A stretch of 64,000 nucleotides of DNA from Peromyscus leucopus (lineage: Eukaryota; Chordata; Mammalia; Rodentia; Cricetidae): positions 113,942,240-114,006,239 of the forward strand of contig NC_051064.1 of the NCBI RefSeq assembly GCF_004664715.2. The letters are read 5' to 3'. Under the pieces are notes generated by a model, which saw only the letters and a program-made list of their open reading frames with translations, was not told where the DNA came from and did not search any database. Position numbers and translations under genes: made by a program. The number at the start of each line of letters is the position of its first letter. The stretch's first letter is position 1. Positions 34,401 to 45,267 of this stretch are shown here, piece after piece.

Positions 34401-35295
34401 CTATTATTTAACTATGTATAAGATCTTATGTTTTTATGTATTGATGAATATTTAATTTTAGTAAATATCCATTTATAAATGCCAGTGATGACCTGCAACA
34501 ACAGTAATTATCATATGTGTAATGTAAACATAAGATAGTACAATATCTTTAGACAAGTGTATAGTTTTTCAGCTTTGATCACTCTTATGCATCACACATC
34601 ATATAGTTTTCTAATACAGTGAACCATAGAATCACTTTATTAATCAAGAGAAATGAAAAGATTTTCTTACTTCCTCTCTCGCCTCCTTACTTTTCCTCTC
34701 CTATTCCTTCTCTCCCTTTATTCCCTCTTTCCTAACCTTCTTTCATTCTTTCTTTTAATCCAACTATGTATTAATTAGATGTCACTTAAGCTTTTGCTAT
34801 CTTATAGGCACTAATGGCAGATAAATATATATCCGGCTCTCTGGAGCTCACAACCTAAAAAAGTTAATAAACTAGTAGAATTAATGTGATAAATATTCCT
34901 ATGAGAGAAATGGGATGTTATATACATCCTATTGGTTTTGAAGAAATTAAGATAGTAACTGGGTTTGAGAAAGGAGGGGGAAGTTTAGAGTTTTCCATCA
35001 TATAGCAGCACTACCTGGGAGCAATGAAAACAAGGGCCAGGTCTTTCTTGTCCAACATTGTGTTCCTAGGTGTTTTGACCATGCATGATACATGGAATGC
35101 AATAAATATCCATTTAATTGATTGATTGATTGATAATATTTAATGAACAGATGAAATATATGTTTTCCACATATTTGCTAATTTACATAACATGAATTAA
35201 AGTTATTTTCATGTTACAGACTGTAGATCTAAGAGGGTAGTCACACAAATCCTATTGCTTAAGGTTAATAACTAAGTATAAATGATATACCCAAT
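34401..35295. other. No gene; weak MIR-like remnant
   Basis: AT-rich. 35160-35285 weakly resembles reverse MIR ('cacacaaatcctattgctta'). Confidence 0.35.
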
Positions 35296-35327
35296 GCTAT
35301 ATGCCCTACTTTTCTGTTGCTGTGATG

Positions 35328-35375
<48 letters not shown>
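35328..35375. repeat. (A)48 homopolymer
   Basis: 48 consecutive A's inside the ERVL-like LTR, not preceded by a SINE or L1 body. Confidence 0.95.
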
Positions 35376-35379
<4 letters not shown>

Positions 35380-35518
35380 GTCAAAAGCAATTCAAGGGAA
35401 TGAGGGCTTATTTCATCTCCCAGTTCAAGAGTGAAGACCATTATGATGGTAAAGTCAAGGCAACAGGAACTTGATTCGGCAAATCATTGCATTCTAGTCA
35501 GGAAAAAGAGTGAGGAAT

Positions 35519-35832
35519 TGTAGTGGGTAGCCATTCCAGCTTGGATCTGGAAGTTCCAACCCCCATTGAGACTCTGGCAACTGTCACGCCTATGAGGCGG
35601 GGCCAGGGGAGGCGCCGGGCCAGAGCTCTCTCTGTGTGCTCTCTCTGTGTGCTCTCTCTGTGCCGGGATGCTGAACTGAGGAGGTTGACTGAGCAGAGCT
35701 CCAGAGAACACTACTGGACTGCAATACACCTTCCCCAGACCCTGCGACCTACCTATTACTTAATTTGTGAGTTACGCCAATAAATAAATATCCTTTTAAC
35801 TACATGGAGTGGCCAAAATAATTTCTCCAATA
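35519..35832 (+). mobile_element. ERV2-like solo LTR with GC-rich promoter-like part
   Basis: Starts TGTAGTGGGTAGCC. A 6-bp duplication AGGAAT flanks it at 35513-35518 and 35833-35838. It holds GC-box-like GGCGGGGCC, three tandem copies of a 13-mer around GCTCTCTCTGTGT (about 35625-35660), and AATAAATAAAT near 35780, which sets a plus orientation. With this duplication the right end would read CCAATA rather than the canonical CA; the end may be mutated or misplaced by a few bases. The 86-aa frame here is LTR sequence. Confidence 0.75.
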
Positions 35833-36369
35833 AGGAATGCTTATGCTCAGCTGACGTTCTCAGTTTATAAAGTCCAAGATTCCTGCCTAGGGAATTATGC
35901 CACCCATAATGGGTAAGACTTTCCACCTCAATTAACCAAATCAAGATATTTTCCTACAGGTATTATCAGAGACATCTACCAAATGATTCTAGAAATCATT
36001 TGACAGTTGAAATTAACCATTACAACATACAGACCAAATTTTATTAAATCCAGGTAATTTATTCTCACTTGCTTTGTTCATGTCCATGAACTATATTACC
36101 ATGAGTAAACTCAAATTGTTAAAGGAGAAAAGGAGAATGGGAAAATTAAAGAATCAGACAGTTTCAGAACATGGAGACAAACTGAAGGACTTGAATGGTT
36201 TTAGTAAAAGTTGAATAAAATGAGGTGGAAAGGTCTGCTCAGGACTCAGAGAACATTTAAGGTACTTGAGTATTAATTTTAAATCAATGAATATTCAAGT
36301 TAACATAGTTTGGTAGATTGATCCCTATATTTACTATCTAAAAAATCATGGATTCTTTATGTTTTGTGA

Positions 36370-36500
36370 AAATGTCAGTAGGTACTTATTGTCTATAATT
36401 CTTCTGGGCTAAGTATTATTTTCCTTACATCCTCATAACTAACCCTTGACACTGATATGGATAGAGTTTAATTTTAGGCAGATTTCAAGTTCAGAAAGTC
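36370..36500 (-). mobile_element. MIR-like ancient SINE
   Basis: 'ttctgggctaagtattattt', 'ccttacatcctcataactaa' and 'ttttaggcagatttcaagtt' suggest a reverse MIR. Confidence 0.4.
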
Positions 36501-36928
36501 TTGGAAGAAGAAGGGAGACTGAAATGAAGTCATAGGCACAGATGCCTTGGTATCTGGAAGTAGAAGTGTTGCGTTTACTGTGACTGGGTGAGCCTCTGAT
36601 GTTTTAGTTAATGTAGGGATGGAGTCCCTTGTTTTTAAATCTGAAATTCATAAATGGTAGATTTTTAAAGTTTATTAAACTAATTTGTAGGCAAAAATCT
36701 GGCATGTTTAAATAGGGTGTAATATTTTTTTTCAATCCACTTAGTATGAATATTAACATTTTGCTATAGAAACACTGATGTTTTGATTGTAATGTTTTTG
36801 GTTATCAACTGTTGCCATGGTATACACTTAGAATATTAAAAATATTAAGTGTATCACAGACTTTAGGACAGTATTCAGAATTGATTTCTGAAGCTTTTCA
36901 AGTTTGACTAAATGATTATATACTTGTC
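36501..36928. other. No feature recognised
   Basis: AT-rich. Nothing supported. Confidence 0.35.
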
Positions 36929-37126
36929 TTCCCTTCCTTCCTTCCTTCCTTCCTTCCTTCCTTCCTTCCTTCCTTCCTTCCTTCCCTCTCTCCCTCCCTC
37001 CTTCCCTCTCTCCCTCCCTTCCTCTCTCCTTCCTCTCTCCCTCCCTTCCTCTCTCCTTCCTTCCTTCCTTCCTTCCTTCCTTCCTTCCTTCCTTCCTTCC
37101 TTCCTTCCTTCCTTCCTTCCTTCCTC
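36929..37126. repeat. (TTCC)n microsatellite with CTCTCC interruptions
   Basis: About 198 bp of TTCC units with a central block of CTCTCC/CTCC variants, directly against the tail end of a minus-strand B1. The PSFL/GRKE repeat peptides are artefacts. Confidence 0.97.
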
Positions 37127-37250
37127 ATTATGGAGCTCTGGCAGTCCTAGAACTCACTACATAGAACAGGCTGGCCTCAAACTCACAGAGATCAGCCTGC
37201 CTCTGCCCTCCAAGTGCTGGGATTAAAGGTGTGCACACTATAGCTGGCTA
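37127..37250 (-). mobile_element. B1 SINE, classic body, tail replaced by a microsatellite
   Basis: 'tctggcagtcctagaactca', 'aacaggctggcctcaaactc', 'gagatcagcctgcctctgcc', 'gtgctgggattaaaggtgtg'. Its poly-A position is occupied by the TTCC array. Confidence 0.9.
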
Positions 37251-38055
37251 TTGTCTTTTCTTCATTTGTGGTGGGAGAACGGATGTAGCTCAACAAGAAA
37301 TTGAAAGTTGAGGCTATTTGAAATCAACCACATCTGGAGATGATTGTCTCAGGAAGTCCCCAGGTTCCTGAAGCAAACCTAGCAAAAACTATTTAGGGGG
37401 AGAAGGACTTAGAAATGAATGGTAAATAAAATCAGATGATAATGTGGATACGGATATTGAAAAGAAACTTATTGCTAATAATTTATAACATTGTTAATTA
37501 ATTTCTCTTATCTAGGACCTAAGAAACTTGATTTTTACTGAAATTACTTTTTAAATTAAGAAAATTTTATTAGTTAGCTGTAGTGTTCTAAAACTGCAAC
37601 CCATAAGAGGACCACTATTAGTCCTCATCAAGTAAATGAAGTTGAAACAAAGTCATCCACAGTCATATCTTCATTTATCTAAGTGGTACGCATGGGGTTC
37701 TGTAAAGTGTTTCCATAAAAACAATATACCAATGTTATTCATTCAGCTATTTTTCGAAAAATATTGATTGAGAACAATGTAGTGACTTAGAAAGCTCAGT
37801 TCTACCCAGTATTTATCTGGTGCTCAACTATTTATTTGATGTTATGTTTCTGTAATAAGCCTTTGAAGTATAATAATGACAAACATGATTCCTGGCTGTG
37901 ACATACTTTCATACAAGGTATAACCTATAGCCACGTTTTACTCATGTGCTTGTCTTCTTTCATTTTTTTCTGACTTCAAAAAATACCTTTACCTTACCTT
38001 CTTATGTTTGTAGTTCTCTTTTCTTTTTACATACATGTTTTATTGTGTGGAGTGG
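37251..38055. other. No feature recognised
   Basis: AT-rich. Nothing supported. Confidence 0.35.
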
Positions 38056-38059
38056 TATG

Positions 38060-38200
38060 ACATAAACAACTTAGCCAGATTCCTGAATGTACCACTTTCC
38101 ATTAGACAGAATCTCAATAAGCCTGTTTCTTCTTCCATAATGAAAATTAACTAATGATATCACATTCTATATGTATTTGTAAGTACTATGAGCAGATGTA
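38060..38200 (+). mobile_element. MIR-like ancient SINE
   Basis: 'aacaacttagccagattcct', 'gtttcttcttccataatgaa' and 'taactaatgatatcacattc' match MIR sense order weakly. Confidence 0.4.
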
Positions 38201-38942
38201 TAAAGAAACTTTTTTATTATTTTCTTACAGAAAATTTTATCATTATAAGTTTCTGGACAACACAGTCCCTTTAATCAGATACCAGATCTATAAGTCTAAA
38301 TTTCATTATATGTTGGCTATTTCTATTTAGCTACACTCCAGCCAGATAAAATTTTTTGATAGATCATTTCTTTACTCAACTCTAGACCATCTGCTTGTGT
38401 TTCTTGGGTCTGATGTGGTTTTCATATCCTGTGGCTTTTAGAAAATAAGATGAGTTTTCTGGCTTAAGAAAAATGTCTGATTGGTCCACTTGTCCTTGTA
38501 GGAGGTATGCAAAGGAAGACAAACTTGAACACATGTTAACTGAATATTGAATGAAGGTGTCATGGCATGCATCCAGAATCTTCTTGGAAGGAGTTTTGTA
38601 GATGATTCTACTTAAATAACATTCAGCTATTCTCAGAGCCTTAGAAAAATATTAAGGCTTATACCCAACTTCATGTCATTTATCACTTTTAAGTATCCTC
38701 TGATGAACTCTGTATCAACACAATTGCCATATGATTAGATTGATGATCTTCAGAAAAGGCACAGTATTGAAGCTAGAATTATTTACAAAAAGACTGGAAA
38801 GAAAGCTTGTGTTGAGAAATAATGCATGCACATCTAATGTTGCCAATGTTTCACAGGCAAGGGTATATGTATCTTAATTTCAAACTATCTTTCATTATAT
38901 TTGTATAGTGAGCATCCCAGGAAGATATGTACTTGTTTTTCT

Positions 38943-39113
38943 TTTTTTTTTTTTTTTTTTTTTTTGGTTTTTTCGAGACAGGGTTTCTCTGTGTAGCTTT
39001 GCGCCTTTCCTGGAGCTCACTTGGTAGCCCAGGCTGGCCTCGAACTCACAGAGATCCGCCTGCCTCTGCCTCCCAAGTGCTGGGATTAAAGGCGTGCGCC
39101 ACCACGCCCGGCT
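38943..39113 (-). mobile_element. B1 SINE, best-preserved copy
   Basis: Full-length body from the T-run to ACCACGCCCGGC, retaining CpGs ('ttgcgcctttcctggagctc', 'aaaggcgtgcgcc'). A perfect 17-bp target duplication, TATGTACTTGTTTTTCT, lies at 38926-38942 and 39114-39130. Long pure tail. This is probably the youngest SINE in the window. Confidence 0.98.
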
Positions 39114-39479
39114 TATGTACTTGTTTTTCTCTAAAGCCCTGTTTAGTGTTGCTTACTGTCAAGTTTAAATAATTTGGGCTATTCACAAGTATCATAGCCA
39201 ATTCTGTATTCATCCACTACATGACACTCTTTACAATTTTCTATTTAAAATGGGTCTCAGGGAACAAATTTAAAAACTGATCTTTTAGTTATTGTTGTTG
39301 CTATGACTCAGGAGTCTTGTATATTTGCCAGTATCTATGAAACTGTGACAGACTATTTTATTCCTTTGGAAGGTAGGTAAAAATCTCAGACCTTTCACAA
39401 TTCCCCACGGATTGAAGGTTATGTTCCTTCCTATATTAAGACCAAAGAGATCAGTAGTTAATGCCAAACAATCATAGGT

Positions 39480-39595
39480 TTGAACCTTGGGTTAGTTAGT
39501 AGCTCAGTGTCCATAAGTAAGTTACTTGGCATTTCTGAAAGCAATTTTATCATCTTATGGTCTGGAAGGCTTGATCTTCAGCTGGTGGTGCTATT
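39480..39595 (+). mobile_element. MIR ancient SINE
   Basis: 'tgaaccttgggttagttagt', 'cataagtaagttacttggca' and 'gcaattttatcatcttatgg' follow the MIR sense core. Confidence 0.55.
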
Positions 39596-39934
39596 GAGAG
39601 GATGCTAGCATCACCAATGGATTTATCCATTTGTCAGTTCATAGCTGAACAGGCTATTGGGAAGTACAGCATAGTTGGAGCAAGTAAGTTATAGGAGACA
39701 TGTTTTGAAGAGTGTATCTTGTCCCTTACTCCTTGCTCTCTTATTCCCTATGCTTCATGAGGTATTTTTCACTTCTACCATGATGATTCTACTTGCTACA
39801 GGCCTAAGAGAGAATAGCTAGCTACTACATGCTAAAACCTCTGAAATGTAGTTAAATAAATAATTCCTTATCTATGGGTATAAGAATTACATATTTAGAG
39901 CACAGTAAGATTGTATTGGTTTAGTAAAATGGCA

Positions 39935-40830
39935 GTAAAGTCCAGTAGAGTCTATGACCTCTGTAGCCATAGGTAGCTGGCTAGGTTTTTAGTACAAGAC
40001 ATGAATTCCTTCCCATTGAGTGGGCCTTATGTTTGATTAGACAGCTGTTGGTTACCCCCAATAAAATTGCCACTATTACATCATTGGAGATATATTGCTG
40101 GGATGATCATTGTTGTGGTTCATGGGATTCTGGATGGATAGAACTGCTGATTGCTTTTCCCTTGGCAGCTTCCATAGCACATACTGATATTATGTGAGCT
40201 AGTCCTTTGGAAGGAAATTTACAGGTTAGTTTCTGATTTATTTATTCCTCCAGGTCCTGTGTCCAAAGTGTGTGGTGTCCTCTGTAATAAGATCTTAACT
40301 TCAGGTTCTGGTCAGCAACTGGAAAGGGTTTTCCCATGCTTGTCATTAAATTTTGCAATGGAAGGGGACTATTAGAGAGACCCACTACTTATCAAAATGT
40401 AGAAACATGACTGTGGGGGCGCCCAGCACCATTTGGTACATCTACAATGAAACCCCTACATATTAAACTCAGGGAAAGTCATGCAAGAGGGAGTAAAGAG
40501 ATTTTTAAGAGCCAGAGAACTAGGATTCCTGCTTCTAGATAGTGTCTTCTAGACCTTACAGGGAAGCTGCATATATGAGATCTCAGCAATATGGTTGTCT
40601 ATAGAAGAATTGCAAAATGATAACACTAGTGGACATTCCAACAAGGGTGGAAAATTTTTCACAAGGTCCTCCTAAGCATAGACAAAGAGCTATCTTTTCC
40701 TCCATTATACTTGAATAAGAGGTCTTATATTAGATGGGGAGGGGTAGGAGGAGTGGAGGGGGAGAGGAAAGGGTGAAAATAATGTAAATACATTTCTCAT
40801 GTTTGAAATTCTCAAAATAATGAACAATTT
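39935..40830 (+). mobile_element. Rodent L1 (Lx-type) 3' UTR, long copy
   Basis: Sense order: 'gtctatgacctctgtagcca', 'taggtagctggctaggtttt', 'agctgttggttacccccaat', 'ttgttgtggttcatgggatt', 'caccatttggtacatctaca', 'tagacaaagagctatctttt', then a purine-rich stretch and 'gaaattctcaaaataatg'. About 0.9 kb of 3' UTR with no ORF2. Confidence 0.65.
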
Positions 40831-41404
40831 TCCTCCATTAGGTTAATTTTCTTAGTCATTTTGTTGTGGTGATTAAAGCTAAAAGTTGATAATATAAATA
40901 TAATATTATAATCTTAACACATTGCTGGAAAAATGAAAAGAGATTATAAATACTTGCTTATCATTAATTTAGAACCTGAAACACAGAAGGTACATAGTAG
41001 AGAATCACTGTCGCGATTTTCCTAGTTTTATGATTCTGTATCATTTTCATTTCTACTTGACTCCTATACTTTAGTACTGAGGTGGGAAAAAGTAGATGTT
41101 AGTGAGACACACAGCTGCTTAATACTTTCCTCACAAGTTCTGTTTGTATTCCATAAATATTTCTGAAAACTTCATTTTAAGAAAAGTTCAAATGGTATTT
41201 ATGACATATCTTCTTTGAGAAAAGTGCCAAGTATGTAGAGATAATGTAGATATTTCTTAATTTCAAATACACACTCATCAAACATTTACTGAACAGTTAC
41301 AATGTACCAGACTGTTTAGTTCCTAGATAAATGGTAAGAAATATATGGTCAAAGCTGCTTTCATGGAATATATATTCCATGACATTTCAAATTTTAATGT
41401 AATG

Positions 41405-41640
41405 GGATTAGAAAGAAGACTATTTGGTTAAAAGCATTTACTGATCTTGCAGAGAACTCTTATTTGGTTCCTAGTACTCATGTGGGGCCGCTTACTATTG
41501 CTTTTAATTCTAATTCCAGGAGATATGATACATTTTTCTGGTTCCTGCAAGTACTAGGCCCATGCATGGTGCACATACATACATTCAGACAAACACTCAT
41601 AACACATTAAATTAAAATAAATTTTTAATGAAACCATTAT
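41405..41640 (+). mobile_element. B2-type SINE, degraded
   Basis: 'tttggttaaaagcatttact', 'gatcttgcagagaactctta', 'gttcctagtactcatgtggg' and 'aattaaaataaatttttaat' match B2 sense order. A TATG/TG-rich simple repeat follows to about 41695. Confidence 0.6.
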
Positions 41641-41695
41641 ATATATGTATATATATGTGTGTATGTATGTTTGTATGTATGTATATGTGTGTATA

Positions 41696-42265
41696 TCAAT
41701 AATCTGTCAAATTTAACCTGTAGTCTAACAATGATGACTTATATGGAGATAGCACTGTTTGTCTTAGCAAATGAGGATGTGTGAGCTAGGTTAAAAAGAG
41801 TTTTCAAGTCAGATTCTCACCAGAAAACATGGAGCATCTAAAAAGATAATTAGAGTTTAATGAAAAGAATATTTACAAAGATGAGCATAGATTTAGGAGA
41901 ATCATTAGGGATAGAGTAGTATCCAGGGACAGACAACAGGAAAAACCATTACCACTATAAAGGCTGAACAGTAAGGGGAGGAAGCTGTTACTAGAATTCA
42001 GTAAGAGCTGTGGCTAATAATCCATGTGGGTATTGTGAGAGTAAATGACAGAATAAATATTCTAATCTCTCTTGCATTCTGTCCTTCAGTCTCCTGCCAG
42101 TTCTTCCCCATTGACCAAATTCAATTAGAAACAGAGAATAAGGAGTACCATGTGAAAGGCAGGTTTAGTGACACCAAACATTAGTGTGCTTGGAGCCTAC
42201 CATGAAAGGAAGACTCCAAATGTAGGAATAGTCAGGATAGAGAGAACTTTAAATACCGTGCTGAG
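41696..42265. other. No gene recognised
   Basis: Host sequence on the left of the complete LTR element. No repeat or coding region supported. Confidence 0.35.
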
Positions 42266-42271
42266 GAACTT

Positions 42272-42642
42272 TGTAGCTGGAGTTATCTCTAGTCCTGCCC
42301 AGGCCCTGCAGTCACTCAGATCCAAATAAACACACAGAAGCTTATATTATTTAAACTGTTTGGCCTAATGGCTCAGGCTTCTTGCTAACTAGTTCTTACA
42401 TCTTAAATTAATCCATTTCTATAAATCTATACCTTGCCACATGGCTTGTGGCTTACTGGTATCTTACATGTTGCTACTCATGGTGGCTGCTGGCAGCGTC
42501 TCCTGACTCAGCCTTTTTGTTCCCAGAATTCTCTTATCTCTTTGTCCTGCCTGTACTTCCTGCCTGGCTACTGGCCAATATACACTTTATTTATTAACCA
42601 ACCAGAGCAACACATTCACAGCATAGAGAACATCCCACAGCA
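42272..42642 (-). repeat. 3' LTR of the complete element
   Basis: 371 bp; plus strand starts TGTAGCTGGAG and ends CCCACAGCA. Minus strand carries AATAAA in the U3/R part and 'agcttctgtgtgtttatttg' near R/U5. It differs from the 5' LTR at 15 positions by hand count, with no indels. Confidence 0.95.
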
Positions 42643-42665
42643 CTTCCCCTTTTCTTTTTTTCAAA
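42643..42665 (-). promoter_or_regulatory. Polypurine tract
   Basis: On the minus strand a run of A/G ending AAAAGGGGAAG directly abuts the TGCTGTGGGATG of the 3' LTR. This is where plus-strand priming occurs during reverse transcription. Confidence 0.85.
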
Positions 42666-44637
42666 AAGGAAGGTTTTAACTTTCACATAGTAAAATTAGA
42701 TATAAAACAGTTATCAAGCAAGAATTATTTATAATATCTAGTCTATTTGTATTTGGCAAAATTAAAGAAAATATTCTATCTATCCTATATTTCTGAGTCT
42801 AAGATTTCATATCTAACTTATCTTTTATCATAACTAAGGAAAATTATAACTATCTAGTCTTCAACTACATCAAAGGCCTCAGAAGGTATAATATTACCTG
42901 AGAAATGGGAGAAGGTCACAAGCAACTTTTGGGAGTCTTGCAAGAGTAGACAGAGAAAGCTGGCATCCTGGACAGTCATCTAAAGTTCCTCTGTAAAGTT
43001 GGTGTATCTGTATTCAGCCCACAGGCTTAGAATCTCTCAGTCACTTCTCTCTGTGTCCTGTGGAATGTCTGGCATTTTCCTCTGCGAAGCAGAAACCTGA
43101 AGGACCATTTTGCCAAGCAAAGTTCAGTGGTCACCTTCTTACAGGTCTTGCATGCCCAGGCAGTCAAGCAGTCCAGGCAAGAACAGTTTCTTGCCCAAAT
43201 GGCTATTTTTGCCAAGAAGAAGATAAACTTCATATAGAGTGTCTTTGATGCCCATCCTCCTCTCTGAAGTAAATTGGTCCTGCCAGGAACAGACACGTCT
43301 CACTGTCTAGAAAGTCTAAATTTTTAAAACATTTTAAATGCCATATTCTGTAGATCTTTGAAGTGTTTGAAGATTATCTGCCTAATTGAATTATATATAT
43401 GTATACCTAGAAAACTTAACATGATTATAAGTTTGACTATCATAGAAGACTAATTATTAATCTGTATTTTTAATTATCTATTACAATCTAAATGAATTAC
43501 ATAAACATAATACCTCAAATGAGAGTAGAAATATATATATATACAGTACAACAAAATCAACTCTAAATTATTATCAATAAACTAAAATCTATAGCAATGT
43601 AAAACATTTTTAAACAAGTTGTTGCTTTTTAAAAGTAGGTTCTTTAATCTACCCTTTCATCCTATCATATCTATATCATATCCCCTTTTCTTCTTTAGAA
43701 TGAGATCACATTTATAATCAACCTGCTTTAAATAAAAAATATTGGTTTGTCTCTGTCCTACACCAGAGGGCTCTTTTGATATAGGATAGAAAAATTTCTT
43801 AACCTTTTCTTTTAGCAATATGCTTGGGTTTAGAGAAGAAGTGAGCCAATTCCATCTCCAAAGCCAGTTTGGAATATTTGGGAATTTGTGCATAGCTTCT
43901 CATACTACTTCCTGCTGGATGAGGGCACTGTATTCTTATGGGGACATAAAGAAAATTTTAGGATTATGGGGCAGTCCATGAGGCTATATTTTCTGAGCCA
44001 GTTGCCTTGAAACTGTTCTGGATATTGGTTTATCTGGACCATGGTATCATCGGAGACCTTTCAGAGGATCTTGCCTGGTCAAACCTGATGTATCTTAATC
44101 TGGAACAAATCCATAGTCTCTTGCTTTCTGTGGAGACAAAAGCAGAGCCTCTTTTCCAAAGCAACATATCCTTAGCCTTAGATCCATAATTTGAAGTCAA
44201 AATACTTTTTTAAAATATACATATTGGTTTAACTTAGCAGTCTTTACAATCAAATGTCTTTCTGTAGTTAAAAATCCCAAAGACAACACAATCAAGATTA
44301 TCTGTATGATATCCATCTTTATGTGGCTTACTTTTATATTACCTTTACTTTTTCTTTAAAGACCTTATTTTTAAAAGTATTTCTTTATATAACTGCATAT
44401 ATTACTTTTTTGTCTCTTACAAGCCTATGTACATTTTTACACACATTGTAAACTGTTTAGAGATTTATCCCATCTGAATCTGTCTTATTGTGAATCTATT
44501 GCTTTAAACTGCAACATGCTCTACCCACCTCAGCTTCCCAACATGATGGCGGTAAGATTACAGCCAGCTGTAGGAACCATGCTCACTGCCTCAGGAAGTG
44601 GGTCTATGCCTATATCAAAGCAGTGTATAGCCCAGAA

Positions 44638-44659
44638 CCTTTTTTTTTTTTTTTTTTTG
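44638..44659. repeat. T homopolymer in the element leader
   Basis: About 19 T's on the plus strand inside the leader region of the LTR element, with no SINE body beside it. Confidence 0.7.
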
Positions 44660-44869
44660 TACTAGCAAAGGCTAAATCTAACACGTAGTGTAATGTGTGG
44701 CTTGCAGACACCTCATTCCCGACATAGTGCAGATCAAGTGTGTATGCCAGGAACCCTTCATATAGTAGCTCAAGCCCACAGCCTGTGGCTAACTTCAGAG
44801 AGACAAATAGGAAGCTGTTTTTAGCTCTGTTTTAGAATCTTGTTTTTCAGGTTTTATGTGGAAATTCTT

Positions 44870-44888
44870 GCCCCACGTTCTGGCACCA
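44870..44888 (-). promoter_or_regulatory. Primer binding site, tRNA-Lys-like
   Basis: Minus strand reads TGGTGCCAGAACGTGGGGC, two bases inside the 5' LTR. It resembles the lysine tRNA(1,2) site TGGCGCCCAACGTGGGGC with two substitutions and one extra base. Lysine priming is common among class II elements. Confidence 0.8.
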
Positions 44889-44890
44889 TT

Positions 44891-45261
44891 TGTAGCTGAA
44901 GTTATCTCCTGTCCTGCCCAGGCCCTGCAGTCACTCAGATCCAAATAAACACACAGAAGCTTATATTATTTAAACTGTTTGGCCTAATGGCTCAGGCTTC
45001 TTGCTAACTAGTTCTTACATCTTAAATTAACCCATTTCTATAAATCTATACCTTGCCACATGGCTTGTGGCTTACTGATATCTTACATGTTGCTACTCAT
45101 GGTGGCTGCTGGCAGCGTCTTCTGACTCAGCCTTTCTGTTCCCAGAATTCTCCTGTCTCTTTGTCCTGCCTATACTTCCTGCTTGGCTACTGGCCAATAT
45201 GCACTATATTTATTAACCAATCAGAGAAACACATTCACAGCATAGAGAACATCCCACAGCA
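44891..45261 (-). repeat. 5' LTR of the complete element
   Basis: 371 bp; plus strand starts TGTAGCTGAAG and ends CCCACAGCA, and the right-hand target duplication GAACTT follows. Confidence 0.95.
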
Positions 45262-45267
45262 GAACTT

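Larger units (their letters stand above)
35300..36030 (-). mobile_element. ERVL-type LTR interrupted by a poly-A and by another LTR
   Basis: Antisense blocks 'tttctgttgctgtgatgaaa', 'ctgtcaaaagcaattcaagg' and 'caaggcaacaggaacttgat' precede the inserted LTR. 'gcctagggaattatgccacc', 'cctcaattaaccaaatcaag' and 'gaaattaaccattacaaca' follow it. A 48-nt pure A run sits at 35328-35375, where relatives have only a short A stretch. Confidence 0.7.
42272..45261 (-). mobile_element. Complete, probably non-autonomous ERV2 (mys-like) LTR retrotransposon
   Basis: Length 2,990 bp with a perfect 6-bp target duplication, GAACTT, at 42266-42271 and 45262-45267. It has two 371-bp LTRs in the same orientation, a polypurine tract against the 3' LTR and a tRNA-Lys-like primer binding site against the 5' LTR. 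The 2,248-bp internal region (42643-44890) is AT-rich. It has only short open frames (minus 43027-43296, minus 43657-43893, plus 44007-44189) and no protease, reverse transcriptase or envelope motif that I can see. It must therefore have moved using proteins from another element. Size and layout recall mys of Peromyscus; that identity is a guess. It is related to the LTRs at 13926 and 22197 and to internal sequence at 23780. Confidence 0.92.

Noticed and set aside
36912..37226. Pro/Ser/Leu repeat frame and its Arg/Lys/Glu antisense
   Set aside because: A translation of the TTCC microsatellite and the adjoining B1.
38927..39172. 81-aa frame with a SRLECSGL-like B1 peptide pattern (similar ones at 1410, 13571, 24163, 32130)
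   Set aside because: Typical translated B1 SINE; the insertions have target duplications.
43027..43296. Cys-rich minus frame inside the LTR element, considered as a gag zinc knuckle
   Set aside because: The cysteine spacing does not fit the CCHC knuckle pattern, and the frame is short.
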